The notes under the pieces were generated by a model. The model made no database searches and was not told the DNA's origin. It saw nothing but the letters and a program-made list of their open reading frames with translations. This document shows positions 27,582-36,108 of a stretch of 58,299 nucleotides of DNA, piece after piece. Origin of the DNA: Clostridium tepidum. Lineage in GTDB: Bacteria; Bacillota; Clostridia; Clostridiales; Clostridiaceae. The DNA is taken from contig NZ_MRAE01000019.1 of the NCBI RefSeq assembly GCF_002008345.1, forward strand, positions 1 to 58,299, read 5' to 3'. How positions within the stretch are numbered: position 1 is the stretch's first letter; each line of letters opens with the position of its first letter. Position numbers and translations under genes: made by a program.

Positions 27582-28244
27582 ATGAGTAATGTATCACAAG
27601 AGTTAATAGAAAAGTTAGCAGAATCAGTAGTAGAAATGGAAGAAGAAGAAACAGTTGAAATAGCAAAAAAATGTATAGAAAACAATATTAGTGCATATGA
27701 AGCCATAGATAAAGGACTTGCACATGGTATGAATAAAGCAGGTGAACTATATGAAGAGGGAGAATACTATATCCCGGAATTATTAATGTGTTCTGACGCT
27801 ATGTACTCAGGATTAGAAGTTTTAAAACCTCAACTAAAAAAGAATGATTTAGGCAAAAAACATAAAATAGTTATAGGGGTAATACAAGGAGATACTCATG
27901 ATATAGGAAAAAATTTAGTTAAAATTATGATGGAAACAGAAGGTTTCGAGGTTATAGATTTGGGAAGAGATGTACCCCCAAAAGATTTTGTAGATAAGGC
28001 TAAAGAGGTAAAAGCAGATATAATTTGTATGTCTACTCTTATGACCACAACTATGGATGGAATGGGAGAAGTTATAAAATTATTAAAAGAAGAAGGTATA
28101 AGAGAAAAAGTAACAGTAATGATAGGAGGCGGTCCTATATCTCAAAATTTTGCAGATAAGATAGGAGCAGATTTATATACAACAGACGCTTCAAAAGCTG
28201 CAAAATGTGCTAAAAAAGTAGTAGAAGAAAAATTAAAATGCTAG
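27582..28244 (+). CDS. Corrinoid (B12-binding) methyltransferase protein, MtaC/MtbC type
   Basis: Methyl-carrier protein of 220 residues. Residues 1-90 are the helical cap domain (Met-synthase B12-binding 1), and 93-220 are the Rossmann B12 domain with the cobalt ligand His106 in GDTHDIGKNLV, then VIDLGRDVPPKDFVDKAKE, MSTLMTTTM and MIGGGPISQNFADKIGAD. It is the only corrinoid protein in the cluster, so all four UroD proteins probably share it or depend on others elsewhere. It has a strong AAGGAGG site and lies directly after the short UroD gene. Confidence 0.95.
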   Translation: MSNVSQELIEKLAESVVEMEEEETVEIAKKCIENNISAYEAIDKGLAHGMNKAGELYEEGEYYIPELLMCSDAMYSGLEVLKPQLKKNDLGKKHKIVIGVIQGDTHDIGKNLVKIMMETEGFEVIDLGRDVPPKDFVDKAKEVKADIICMSTLMTTTMDGMGEVIKLLKEEGIREKVTVMIGGGPISQNFADKIGADLYTTDASKAAKCAKKVVEEKLKC

Positions 28245-28256
28245 TAAAATTATGCT

Positions 28257-28386
28257 GAAAACCACAAAGTTCTTTTGATTTAAAGTGAAGTTTTATTTCT
28301 ATCTAAATATTAAAAAAGAGGTTTATAGATATAAATAATTTTACTTTTGTTTTCAAGAAGAATAGATATTATAGTGGATAGTTATA
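28257..28386. other. Long imperfect hairpin between corrinoid and UroD3 genes
   Basis: AAAGTGAAGTTTTATTTCTATC (about 28282-28303) is largely complementary to GATATAAATAATTTTACTTTTG (about 28328-28350), and weaker pairing continues outside. No T run follows. ATTATAGTGGATAGTTATAA at 28368-28387 resembles 23651-23670. Possibly a processing or attenuation site. Confidence 0.4.
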
Positions 28387-28451
28387 AAAAGGATTTTAAT
28401 ATAATATATTTTATGAAAATGTAAAAAAATTAAAAGTATGAGGTGCATTAA

Positions 28452-29474
28452 ATGTTAACACCAAAAGAAAGATTAAATTTGGCATTAAAAAACAAAAAAG
28501 TAGATAGACCTCCTTGCATATGTCCAGGTGGAATGATGAATATGATAATAGAAGAGTTAATGGACATAAGTGGATATAAGTGGCCAGAAGCTCATACAGA
28601 TCCAGAAACTATGGCTAATTTAGCTATAGCAATGTATGAACAAGGAGGATTTGAAAACTTTGGAGTACCTTTCTGTATGACTATAGAGGCAGAAGCAATG
28701 GGAGCTAAAGTAGATTTAGGAGATAAAACTACTGAGCCTAGGGTTATAGAGTATCCTATGAAGTCAGTATCAGATTGGAGAAATTTAAAAAGAATAAGTT
28801 TAAATGATGGAAGAGAGAAAGTAGTTTTAGATGCTATAAAAATTATAAAAGATAGAAATTTACCAGTACCAATAATGGCAAATTTAACAGGACCTATAAG
28901 TGTAGCATCATCTTTAATGGAGCCTATGTATTTTTATAAAGAATTAGTTAGAAAAAAAGATGAAGCTCATGAATTTATAAATTTTGTAACAGAAAATTTA
29001 ATAGAATTTGGAAAAGCTCAACTTTTAGCAGGTGCTAATGTTATAACTATATCAGATCCAAGCGGTACAGGAGAAATACTAGGTCCAAAATTATTTGAAG
29101 AATTTGTTATACCTTATTTAAATAGAATAATAGATGAGCTTAAGGATTACGCAGATGGAACAATAGTACATATCTGTGGAAGATTAAAAAGTATATACAA
29201 AGAATTAAATAATCTTAATAGTGATGTAATAAGTTTTGATTCTATAAGCAGTGTAACTCAAGTACTTAAGAATGTAGAAAATAAAGCTATAATGGGAAAT
29301 GTAAGCACATTAACTATACAAAATAGCTCCAAAGAGGATGTAGAAAAGCTTGCTAATGCATGTATGAATTTAGGAGTAAATATATTATCACCGGCTTGTG
29401 GTATAGGAACTAAAAGCCCTATGGAAAATGTGAGAGCAATGGTGAATGCAGCTAAAAAAAGAAACATAAAATAA
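28452..29474 (+). CDS. UroD/MtaA-family corrinoid-dependent methyltransferase (copy 3)
   Basis: 340-residue zinc methyltransferase beginning MLTPKERLNLALKNKKVDRPP. Family segments are VPFCMTIEAEAMGAKVDLGD, ANLTGPISVASSLMEP, SDPSGTGEILGPKLFEEF and the zinc ligands H240, C242 (IVHICGRL) and C316 (LSPACGIG). It aligns best with the short UroD gene at 26662, so these two form one subgroup and copies 1 and 4 another. The AGGTGC ribosome site is moderate. A 269-nt hairpin starts at its stop codon. Confidence 0.88.
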   Translation: MLTPKERLNLALKNKKVDRPPCICPGGMMNMIIEELMDISGYKWPEAHTDPETMANLAIAMYEQGGFENFGVPFCMTIEAEAMGAKVDLGDKTTEPRVIEYPMKSVSDWRNLKRISLNDGREKVVLDAIKIIKDRNLPVPIMANLTGPISVASSLMEPMYFYKELVRKKDEAHEFINFVTENLIEFGKAQLLAGANVITISDPSGTGEILGPKLFEEFVIPYLNRIIDELKDYADGTIVHICGRLKSIYKELNNLNSDVISFDSISSVTQVLKNVENKAIMGNVSTLTIQNSSKEDVEKLANACMNLGVNILSPACGIGTKSPMENVRAMVNAAKKRNIK

Positions 29475-29742
29475 GGAATTACGACTTAAAGGGAAGTTAT
29501 ACTACCCGAGGTTTAAAAAAGGGATATGTGGCTAGAAAGGCAACTCACTTCAATAAGAGATTCTAACTTGTTTTTCTTAAAATATATGGTTCTAAATCAT
29601 AACTCGCTGAATGCTCAGACAATAATTTGGAACATACATATATTTTGAAAAAACAACTAAGAATATCTAATCTTGTTCAAATGCCTTTTAAACCACATAT
29701 CCCTATTTTTTAAATAGAATAACCCTTTAAAGAAAATTTCCT
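29474..29742. repeat. 269-nt near-palindrome (giant hairpin) between UroD3 and UroD4
   Basis: The segment is self-complementary around position 29608. Successive paired blocks are AGGAA/TTTCCT at the ends, CTTAAAGGG (29485) / CCCTTTAA (29723), GGGATATGTGG (29521-29531) / CCACATATCCC (29693-29703), AAAGGCA (29536) / TGCCTTT (29682), TTGTTTTTC..AAAATATATG / CATATATTTT..AAAAAACAA, GTTCTAAAT/ATTTGGAAC, and an apical CTGA-ATGC-TCAG. It codes for nothing obvious and no T run follows. It could be a structured RNA, a transcription barrier or a miniature element. Confidence 0.8.
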
Positions 29743-30074
29743 GTGTGATAAAGAGGAAAAAAAGAAGATTTTACCTCAACCAATACCTTCTGTAAAATAT
29801 ACAATTATATTTTCCTTTGCACTTTAATAAGAGTGTTATATGAATCTTTTATAGAAAAATTTTCATCTATTAGAATTTTATATGATTGTAGAAAATTTAT
29901 TATTGCAATGCTAAAATACAAAAATGGGAGAAATAATGACGAATTTAGCATTATATTAAATAAAAAGATTAAAAATTTTACTTTAAAATATAAATATATT
30001 TAAAATATATATAAAATAAGTAAAAAAAGAATAGAAATTAAATATATAAAATTTAAAAGAAAGGTAAGTTAATC
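29743..30074. other. Leader region of the UroD4 gene
   Basis: 332 bases without a gene. It carries copy 2 of the 36-bp element (29885-29920) and an inverted pair AATGCTAAA (29907-29915) / TTTAGCATT (29944-29952) that overlaps the end of that element; the rest is A/T-rich. Confidence 0.55.
29885..29920 (+). promoter_or_regulatory. 36-bp shared upstream element, copy 2
   Basis: Differs from copy 1 (20989-21024) at 3 of 36 positions. It lies 155 bp before UroD4. A looser version of its 3' core (GCAATGATAAAA) occurs at 47302-47313 upstream of the VOC gene. Confidence 0.6.
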
Positions 30075-31145
30075 ATGGGTACTTTTAAAGATGAAATGAC
30101 TGCAAAGGAAAGATCAGAAGCTTATTTTAAAGGTGAAGAAGTAGATAGATTACCTTGTGCTATTATGTTTGAAGAAACAGCTGCAGTATATGCGGGAATA
30201 AATACTAAGAAATATTATTTTGATGCAGATAAAATGTTAGAAGCAGAAGTATTTAAAGTAAGGCAGTTTGGAGCAGAAAGTGCAGGAATTAATGTAACCT
30301 TAAGAGGAATGGGAGAAGCTCTTGGTAGTAAAATGGGTTATCCAAACGAAAGAGCTTCTTATTTAATTGATCCAGTATTAAAGGATTATAGTATATTAGA
30401 TAATATGGATGTAATAAATCCCTATAAAGACGGAAGATTACCAATAATATTAAAAGCTTTAGGTAAAATAAAAAAAGAATTGGGTGATGAAGTAAACATA
30501 GGTAGTGGAGTTTCAGGACCTATTAGTGCAGCTTCTGCAGTTAGGGGAACAAATAATCTTATGAGAGATTTTGTTAAGAATAAAGAAGGCATACATAAAT
30601 TATTAGATTTTATGACTGAGTGTAACTTAGCTTATGTTAAAGCTGTTTATGAAGAATATGGATTAATATGTGGTATAGGGGATCCTCTATCCTGTGGAAA
30701 TTTAATAAGTGCTAAACAATTTGAAGAATTTGTAGAGCCTTATCTTAGAAAAAACATAGATGGTATATATAAAATAACAGGCAAGAAACCATCTTTACAT
30801 ATATGCGGTAAAACAAAACATATATGGAGCAATATAGGTAATATGAATATATCAATCTTTAGTGTAGATAATTGTGAAGATATAGGGGAGCTTAAAGCTG
30901 CATTAGGAAATAAAGTATGTATAGTAGGAAATGTTGATCCTGTTTCTGTTATAAGAAATGGAACTTTAAAAGATGTATATGATGCTGTTAAATTATGCAT
31001 AGAAAAGGCTGCAGATAGTCCTAAAGGTTATGTAGTAGGATCTGGCTGCGATATACCTGCTGGAGCTCCAGTAGAGAATATAAAAGCTATTATAGAGGCG
31101 ACTAAAAAATATAGTAATGGTATTAAATTAGGTGAAGGAATTTAG
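30075..31145 (+). CDS. UroD/MtaA-family corrinoid-dependent methyltransferase (copy 4)
   Basis: 356-residue zinc methyltransferase beginning with DEMTAKERSEAYFKGEEVDRL. Key segments are NVTLRGMGEALGSKMGYP, GSGVSGPISAASAVRGTNN, GDPLSCGNLISAKQFEEF, and the zinc ligands H242, C244 (LHICGKT) and C325 (VGSGCDIP). It resembles copy 1 (21094) closely in length and motifs. An AAAGGTAA site precedes the ATG. The methionine-type transporter genes follow 22 nt downstream, apparently in the same operon. Confidence 0.88.
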   Translation: MGTFKDEMTAKERSEAYFKGEEVDRLPCAIMFEETAAVYAGINTKKYYFDADKMLEAEVFKVRQFGAESAGINVTLRGMGEALGSKMGYPNERASYLIDPVLKDYSILDNMDVINPYKDGRLPIILKALGKIKKELGDEVNIGSGVSGPISAASAVRGTNNLMRDFVKNKEGIHKLLDFMTECNLAYVKAVYEEYGLICGIGDPLSCGNLISAKQFEEFVEPYLRKNIDGIYKITGKKPSLHICGKTKHIWSNIGNMNISIFSVDNCEDIGELKAALGNKVCIVGNVDPVSVIRNGTLKDVYDAVKLCIEKAADSPKGYVVGSGCDIPAGAPVENIKAIIEATKKYSNGIKLGEGI

Positions 31146-31167
31146 CTTAAGAGGAGATGTAATATTA

Positions 31168-32130
31168 ATGATAGAAATATCAAATTTACAAAAATTCTAT
31201 GGTAATATAGAAGTTTTACATAATATAAATGTAAATATACATAAAGGTGATATATATGGACTTGTATGATTTAGTGGAGCAGGAAAATCAACCCTTTTAA
31301 GGTGTATAAATGGACTTGAATCCTATGAAGCAGGAAATTTAAAAGTAAATGGTGTAGAAGTAAAGAATTTAAAAGGAAAAAGTCTAAGAGCCTTTAGAAA
31401 GAATATAGGAATGATATTTCAACAATTTTCTGTGCTCGAAAGGAAAAGTGTATATGAAAATGTAGCATTACCTATGGAATGCTGGGGATATAAAAAGATA
31501 GATATAGATAAAAAAGTAAAAGAATTGTTGGAGCTAGTTGAATTAGGTGACAAGATAAATTCTAAGCCTAGAGAACTAAGTGGAGGGCAGAAACAAAGAG
31601 TTGCAATAGCAAGAGCTCTTACTTTAGATCCAAAAATATTATTGTGTGATGAAGCTACTTCAGCATTAGATCCTAATATAACAAATTCAATTTTAGAGTT
31701 GCTTAAGAAAATAAATAAAGAATTAGGGATAACTATTACAATAGTTACTCATGAAATGGAAGTAGTAAAAAAACTGTGCAATAAAATGGCTATATTAAGT
31801 AAGGGTAATTTAGAGGCAAAAGGAAGAGTAGAGGACATATTTTTGGACAAACCTAAAGTTTTAAAAGATCTTTTAGGAGTATCAGGAGATAATATAATAC
31901 CAAAACAAGGAGTAAATATAGAAATAGTAGAAAGAAAAAATCTTCAAAAAGGATCGCTTTTATCTAGTTTAGCTATAGATACAAAGGTTAAATATTCTTT
32001 AGTATGGGGTGGAGCAGATAAATATAGAGATAGAATATTGGGGTCTTTTGTTATAAATGTAGAAGATAAAGATAAATCAACAATTATAAGTTATTTAAAT
32101 GAAAATCATATTGAATGGAGGGAAGTATAA
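31168..32130 (+). pseudogene. metN: metN, methionine ABC transporter ATPase, interrupted by an in-frame TGA
   Basis: Reading from ATG 31168 (ribosome site GAGGAG) gives a full MetN-type ATPase except that codon 34 is TGA (31267-31269), just before Walker A: GLV-stop-FSGAGKSTLLRC. Relatives normally have Gly there, so a single GGA to TGA change explains it. Downstream the gene is intact: Q-loop, LSGGQKQRVAIARAL, LLCDEATSALD, TIVTHEMEVV, and the C-terminal NIL domain (about residues 245-320) that binds methionine. An internal ATG at 31411 would lack Walker A and a ribosome site. It is either a recent nonsense mutation or a sequencing error. metI follows. Confidence 0.88.
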
Positions 32131-32131
32131 G

Positions 32132-32821
32132 GTGAGTGAAATTGCAACTTTGATGAAACAAATAATTCTTCCTAGTCTATGGCAAACCATATATATGATA
32201 ATAATATCAACTATTTTATCTTTTGTAATTGGATTTATATTAGCAATAGTATTAGCGGTAACAGATGAAAGAGGGATTAAAACAAATAAAATAATTTATA
32301 GTATATTAAGTGCTATAATCAATGTACTAAGATCAGAGCCGTTTATTATTTTAGCAGTAGCCATAATGCCTTTTACAAGAAGTGTTGTAGGAACATCCAT
32401 AGGAGAAAATGCAGCAATAGTTCCCTTAACTATAGCTTCAGCACCTTTTATAGCTAGATTAATAGAGAACAGTTTAAAGGAAGTAAATCCTAGTTTAATA
32501 GAAGCGGCTAAATCATTTGGAGCTTCAAATATTCAAATAATATTTAAAGTAATGGTAAAGGAAGCAATTCCTTCTATAAATTTAAATTTAACTTTAGCTA
32601 CAATAACAATATTAGGGTTAACAGCTATGGCTGGAGCAGGAGGATTAGGAGCTGTTGGGCTTACTTATGGATATCAAAGTTTTAATGATACTATAATGTA
32701 TACCACTTTAGTTTTATTAATAATAATAGTTGGAATTATACAATTTGTAGGAAATATTATATTATTAAATACAAAGATGGGTTATAGCACTAAGAATAAA
32801 CTTACAATATATTGTATGTAA
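32132..32821 (+). CDS. metI: Methionine-type ABC transporter permease
   Basis: Inner-membrane subunit of 229 residues with five hydrophobic segments. It carries TLPSLWQTIYM-like ILPSLWQTIYMIIISTI, the MetI block NVLRSEPFIILAVAI, the EAA loop EAAKSFGASNIQIIFKVMVKEAIPS, and LTAMAGAGGLGAVGLTYGYQ. Start is GTG 32132, 9 nt after GGAGGG, overlapping the end of metN. An upstream in-frame ATG at 32099 lies inside metN without a ribosome site. No MetQ substrate-binding lipoprotein gene follows, so binding protein must come from elsewhere. Confidence 0.92.
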   Translation: MSEIATLMKQIILPSLWQTIYMIIISTILSFVIGFILAIVLAVTDERGIKTNKIIYSILSAIINVLRSEPFIILAVAIMPFTRSVVGTSIGENAAIVPLTIASAPFIARLIENSLKEVNPSLIEAAKSFGASNIQIIFKVMVKEAIPSINLNLTLATITILGLTAMAGAGGLGAVGLTYGYQSFNDTIMYTTLVLLIIIVGIIQFVGNIILLNTKMGYSTKNKLTIYCM

Positions 32822-33278
32822 ATTTTTTAATGTGTTAATCCCATCTTTTTAGTTCTTTTTGACCTTTTATATTACCCCCTATAATTATGATAATGTTAAT
32901 CAAAAATAATAGATTTAGACAATAGATATTTTACCATTAATACATAGTTTTCAGGTTTTCTATTTATAATTATTTAATAGTATATACATTATTTTTCAAA
33001 TACTGTTTCGTATTTGGTAAATATATTTACATAAATGATTTTTATATTACTTAACAATAAATATCAAATATTATATAATAAAAACTATATATAAAATATT
33101 AGATTGTTATTAAAGGTTAATACAAATTTATTAAAAATTAAAGATAAAGTTGACATGTTTGAAGTAATATATAAAATACAATAAAAAACTTACTTAGTTT
33201 ATATGGTGATAGTTAAACATTAAATGAAACTATGATAATATAATAATATAGAATTGAATGAAAACAGGGGGAACTTTT
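32822..33278. other. Intergenic region before the flavin oxidoreductase
   Basis: About 450 bases without a gene. It contains an inverted repeat CAAATAC (32997-33003) / GTATTTG (33010-33016) and a promoter at 33150-33177 (TTGACA, 16-bp spacer, TAAAAT). I saw no clear terminator after metI. Confidence 0.55.
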
Positions 33279-34298
33279 ATGAGAAGTTTATTTGATAAAA
33301 CCTGCATAAAAACAATGGAACTTAAAAATAGGTTTGTTCGATCAGCTACGTGGGAAGGTATGGCTACAAAAGAAGGTCATATTACTGAAAGATTACTTAA
33401 TTTATATGAAGAATTAGCCAAGGGTGGAGTTGGATTAATAATAACTAGTTATGCTACTATATTTGATTATGATAAACCAAGTCTTAATATTCTTGGGATT
33501 TATGATGATAGTTTTATTGAAGAGTATAAGATTTTAACAGATAGAATTCATAAATATAATGCTAAAGTATTAATGCAAATAGTTCTAGGAGAAAATTATA
33601 TTAATAAGAAAACTGGTAGTGAATTTTATGGACTAAGTGAAAACATGCCAGAAGATGATATAAAAGCTATAGTAAAAGCTTTTGTAGATGCAGCTAAAAG
33701 GGCTAAAAAATCAGGATTTGATGGAATTCAAATTCATGGAGCACATGGATATTTTTTAAGTAGAACCTTAAGTCCTCTTTTTAATAAAAGAACAGATAAA
33801 TATGGTGGTTCAGAAGAAAAAAGAGGTACATTAATATTAGAAGTTTATGATGAAATAAGAAAAGCAGTAGGAGAAGATTTTCATATATCTATAAAAATTA
33901 ATTGCTCAGATTTTGATGAAGTAGGAGCCACATTTAAAGAATGTAAATTTGTTTGCAAGAAGCTTTCAGAGAAAGGTATAGATTCTATAGAAATTAGTGG
34001 AGGGCAAAATATTTGGAAAGAAAAGAATAAAACTGAATCTATATATAAAGAATATGCTTCTAAAATAGCAGAAGAAATAGATACTCCCGTAATTTTAGTT
34101 GGTGTTAATAGAAGTTATAATAACATGAATGATATATTAAATAATAGTAAAATAGAATATTTTTCAATGTCTAGACCTTTTATAAGAGAACCAGATTTAA
34201 TAAATAAATTTGAAAAAGGAGAAAGTGAAAGAGCTAAATGCATATCCTGTGGGAGGTGCCAAGGAGAACATGGAATAAGATGCATATTTAATATGTAA
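33279..34298 (+). CDS. Old-yellow-enzyme family NAD(P)H:flavin oxidoreductase
   Basis: FMN-dependent ene-reductase-like protein of 339 residues. Visible features are LKNRFVRSATWEGMA (FMN-binding), GGVGLIITSY, VLMQIVLGEN, DGIQIHGAHGYFLSRTLSPLFNKRTDKYGGS (substrate His pair and Arg), VILVGVNRS and FSMSRPFIREPDL. The C-terminus ends in a cysteine cluster CISCGRCQGEHGIRC that could bind an iron-sulfur cluster but is not followed by the FAD/NAD domains of 2,4-dienoyl-CoA reductase. ATG 33279 follows AGGGGG by 7 nt. It has its own promoter and terminator; substrate unknown. Confidence 0.9.
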   Translation: MRSLFDKTCIKTMELKNRFVRSATWEGMATKEGHITERLLNLYEELAKGGVGLIITSYATIFDYDKPSLNILGIYDDSFIEEYKILTDRIHKYNAKVLMQIVLGENYINKKTGSEFYGLSENMPEDDIKAIVKAFVDAAKRAKKSGFDGIQIHGAHGYFLSRTLSPLFNKRTDKYGGSEEKRGTLILEVYDEIRKAVGEDFHISIKINCSDFDEVGATFKECKFVCKKLSEKGIDSIEISGGQNIWKEKNKTESIYKEYASKIAEEIDTPVILVGVNRSYNNMNDILNNSKIEYFSMSRPFIREPDLINKFEKGESERAKCISCGRCQGEHGIRCIFNM

Positions 34299-34305
34299 AA
34301 TAAAT

Positions 34306-34346
34306 AAAGATGGAGAATTTTATTTAAATTCTCCATCTTTATTTTA
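34306..34346 (+). terminator. Terminator after the flavin oxidoreductase
   Basis: Perfect 15-bp stem: AAAGATGGAGAATTT (34306-34320) / AAATTCTCCATCTTT (34326-34340), 5-nt loop, then ATTTTAT. Confidence 0.93.
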
Positions 34347-34653
34347 TATACACTAATAAATAATATTTCAAACTAAAATATTATTTATAAAAAGATAATA
34401 GTAAATTATATTATTTAAAAACTCATAGGTTTTGATTAATATTTTATTAAGTAAAACCTATAAAATGTTGATATTTTATCAAAATATATATTGACTTAAT
34501 GATAAATTTAATGTAATATCTTATATATATTTAATAAATTGATTTTAAATATAATGGTTATAATATTAATATTAAGGAATAATTGATTAATTCTATATAT
34601 ATGTTATAGGGTTTATACACAATAATTTTCAAAAATTTTAGGAGGGGAAACAT
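34347..34653. other. asnA leader region
   Basis: About 300 bases. A 9-bp hairpin ATAGGTTTT/AAAACCTAT (34425-34433, 34453-34461) is followed by a promoter at 34491-34519 (TTGACT, 17 bp, TAATAT). No T-box specifier structure was recognised upstream of asnA. Confidence 0.5.
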
Positions 34654-35676
34654 ATGATAAAATTTAAAGAAAAATTAATGATACCACAAGGATACGAATC
34701 AATATTAGGAATAAGAGAAACAGAGGTTGCTATAAAGAAAGTCAAAGATTTTTTTGAGAAAACTTTATCTGAAAAATTAAATCTTACAAGAGTTTCTGCA
34801 CCTTTATTTGTAAGAAAAAATACAGGTATGAATGATAATTTAAATGGAGTAGAAAGGCCAGTAGCTTTTGATATGAAAGGGTTACAGAATGAGATGATAG
34901 AAATTGTACATTCTTTAGCTAAATGGAAGAGAATGGCTTTACACAGATATGGTTTCAAAGTAGGAGAAGGACTTTATACTGATATGAATGCCATAAGAAG
35001 AGATGAAGACTTAGATAATCTTCATTCTATATATGTAGATCAATGGGATTGGGAAAAAGTTATTAATAAGGAAGATAGAAATAAAGAAACTTTAAAAGCT
35101 ATAGTAAAAGATATATACAATGTATTTAAAGAAACAGAAAAATATATTTGTAGTGAATATGAAGGATTTAATGAAATATTACCACAAGAAATATTTTTTA
35201 TAACTTCTCAAGAACTTGAAAATATTTATCCAGATTTAGATTCAAAGGAAAGAGAAGACGCTATAACTAAAGAAAAAGGAGCTGTATTTCTAATGGAAAT
35301 AGGAGGAGTATTGGCTTCAGGAGAAAAACATGATGGAAGAGCTCCTGATTATGATGATTGGACATTAAATGGAGATATATTATTTTGGAATCCAGTATTA
35401 GAAAGAGCTTTTGAATTATCTTCTATGGGTATAAGGGTAGATGAGAAGGCTCTAGAAAAACAACTTAAAATATCAGGATGTGAAGATAGAAAGAACTTAG
35501 AATTTCATAGATTGCTTTTAGAGGGTAAATTACCATATACTGTTGGTGGTGGAATTGGACAGTCAAGAATATGTATGTATTTTTTAAGAAAGGCACATAT
35601 AGGGGAAGTTCAAGCGTCCATATGGCCAGACTTAATGATAGAGGATTGTAAAAAAGCAAAAATTACATTGTTATAA
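34654..35676 (+). CDS. asnA: Aspartate-ammonia ligase
   Basis: Ammonia-dependent asparagine synthetase of 340 residues, related to class II aminoacyl-tRNA synthetases, forming asparagine, AMP and PPi. Recognisable blocks are [91 protein letters not shown] and [24 protein letters not shown] (motif 3). A strong AGGAGG site precedes the ATG. It has its own promoter and is monocistronic. Confidence 0.97.
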   Translation: MIKFKEKLMIPQGYESILGIRETEVAIKKVKDFFEKTLSEKLNLTRVSAPLFVRKNTGMNDNLNGVERPVAFDMKGLQNEMIEIVHSLAKWKRMALHRYGFKVGEGLYTDMNAIRRDEDLDNLHSIYVDQWDWEKVINKEDRNKETLKAIVKDIYNVFKETEKYICSEYEGFNEILPQEIFFITSQELENIYPDLDSKEREDAITKEKGAVFLMEIGGVLASGEKHDGRAPDYDDWTLNGDILFWNPVLERAFELSSMGIRVDEKALEKQLKISGCEDRKNLEFHRLLLEGKLPYTVGGGIGQSRICMYFLRKAHIGEVQASIWPDLMIEDCKKAKITLL

Positions 35677-35698
35677 ATAATAAATTAAGTAATTATTA

Positions 35699-35767
35699 AA
35701 TGATTCTAAAGATTAGATAGAGTTTTACTATTAAAAATAAGATCTTAATCTAAGCTTTAGAGTCATT
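35699..35767. terminator. Long hairpin between asnA and the Rieske-oxidoreductase remnant
   Basis: AATGATTCTAAAGATTAGAT (35699-35718) pairs with ATCTAAGCTTTAGAGTCATT (35748-35767), about 20 bp with two mismatches. It lies between convergent asnA and the minus-strand remnant and could end transcription from either side. Confidence 0.6.
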
Positions 35768-36108
35768 GTTATAATGTTATAAATATTTAGATCAATTCTA
35801 TTAGGACTTTCTTTATAATGATTTAATTTATTAATATTAGGTCCTTCAATAATGTCACCTTTATAGCTAAATCTAGAGCTATGATAATGGCAATCCCAAG
35901 ATTTTTCTGCATCTATTAGTGCAACTTTAAAACCTTCTTTTTTTAAAAGAAGAGAAGTTGTAATTCCTACTATACCAGCACCGATAACAGTTATATCTAC
36001 AGTAATATTTTTATTTAAAATAGGATAATCTGTTTCAAGAGTAGAGTCTAGCCAATAAGATTTTAAAATGCCTTCATAATTTTAACAAGCATTACATGAT
36101 TTGTTCAT
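35731..36108 (-). pseudogene. Remnant of an FAD-dependent oxidoreductase with C-terminal Rieske domain
   Basis: Reading the minus strand from ATG 36108 (ribosome site AAAGGAT) gives MNKSCNAC, a TAA stop, then NYEGILKSYWLDST and a dinucleotide-binding loop ITVIGAGIVGITTSLLLKKE. Soon after, the frame passes straight into SWDCHYHSSRFSYKGDIIEGP, which belongs to the Rieske 2Fe-2S domain at the other end of the family, with its Cys-His pair. So roughly 300 internal codons are gone. The intact family is a glycine/D-amino-acid oxidase-like enzyme fused to a Rieske domain. It also carries a nonsense codon; clearly dead. Confidence 0.85.

Noticed and set aside
29474..29742. Insertion sequence or MITE explanation of the giant palindrome
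   Set aside because: No transposase fragment and no flanking target duplication could be seen; left as an unexplained hairpin rather than called a mobile element.
31146..31167. SAM or other methionine riboswitch before metN
   Set aside because: Only 22 nt separate UroD copy 4 from metN; there is no room for an aptamer.
31267..31269. Selenocysteine reading of the TGA in metN
   Set aside because: The position is a Gly in the family, next to Walker A, with no redox role, and no selenocysteine insertion hairpin was evident after it.
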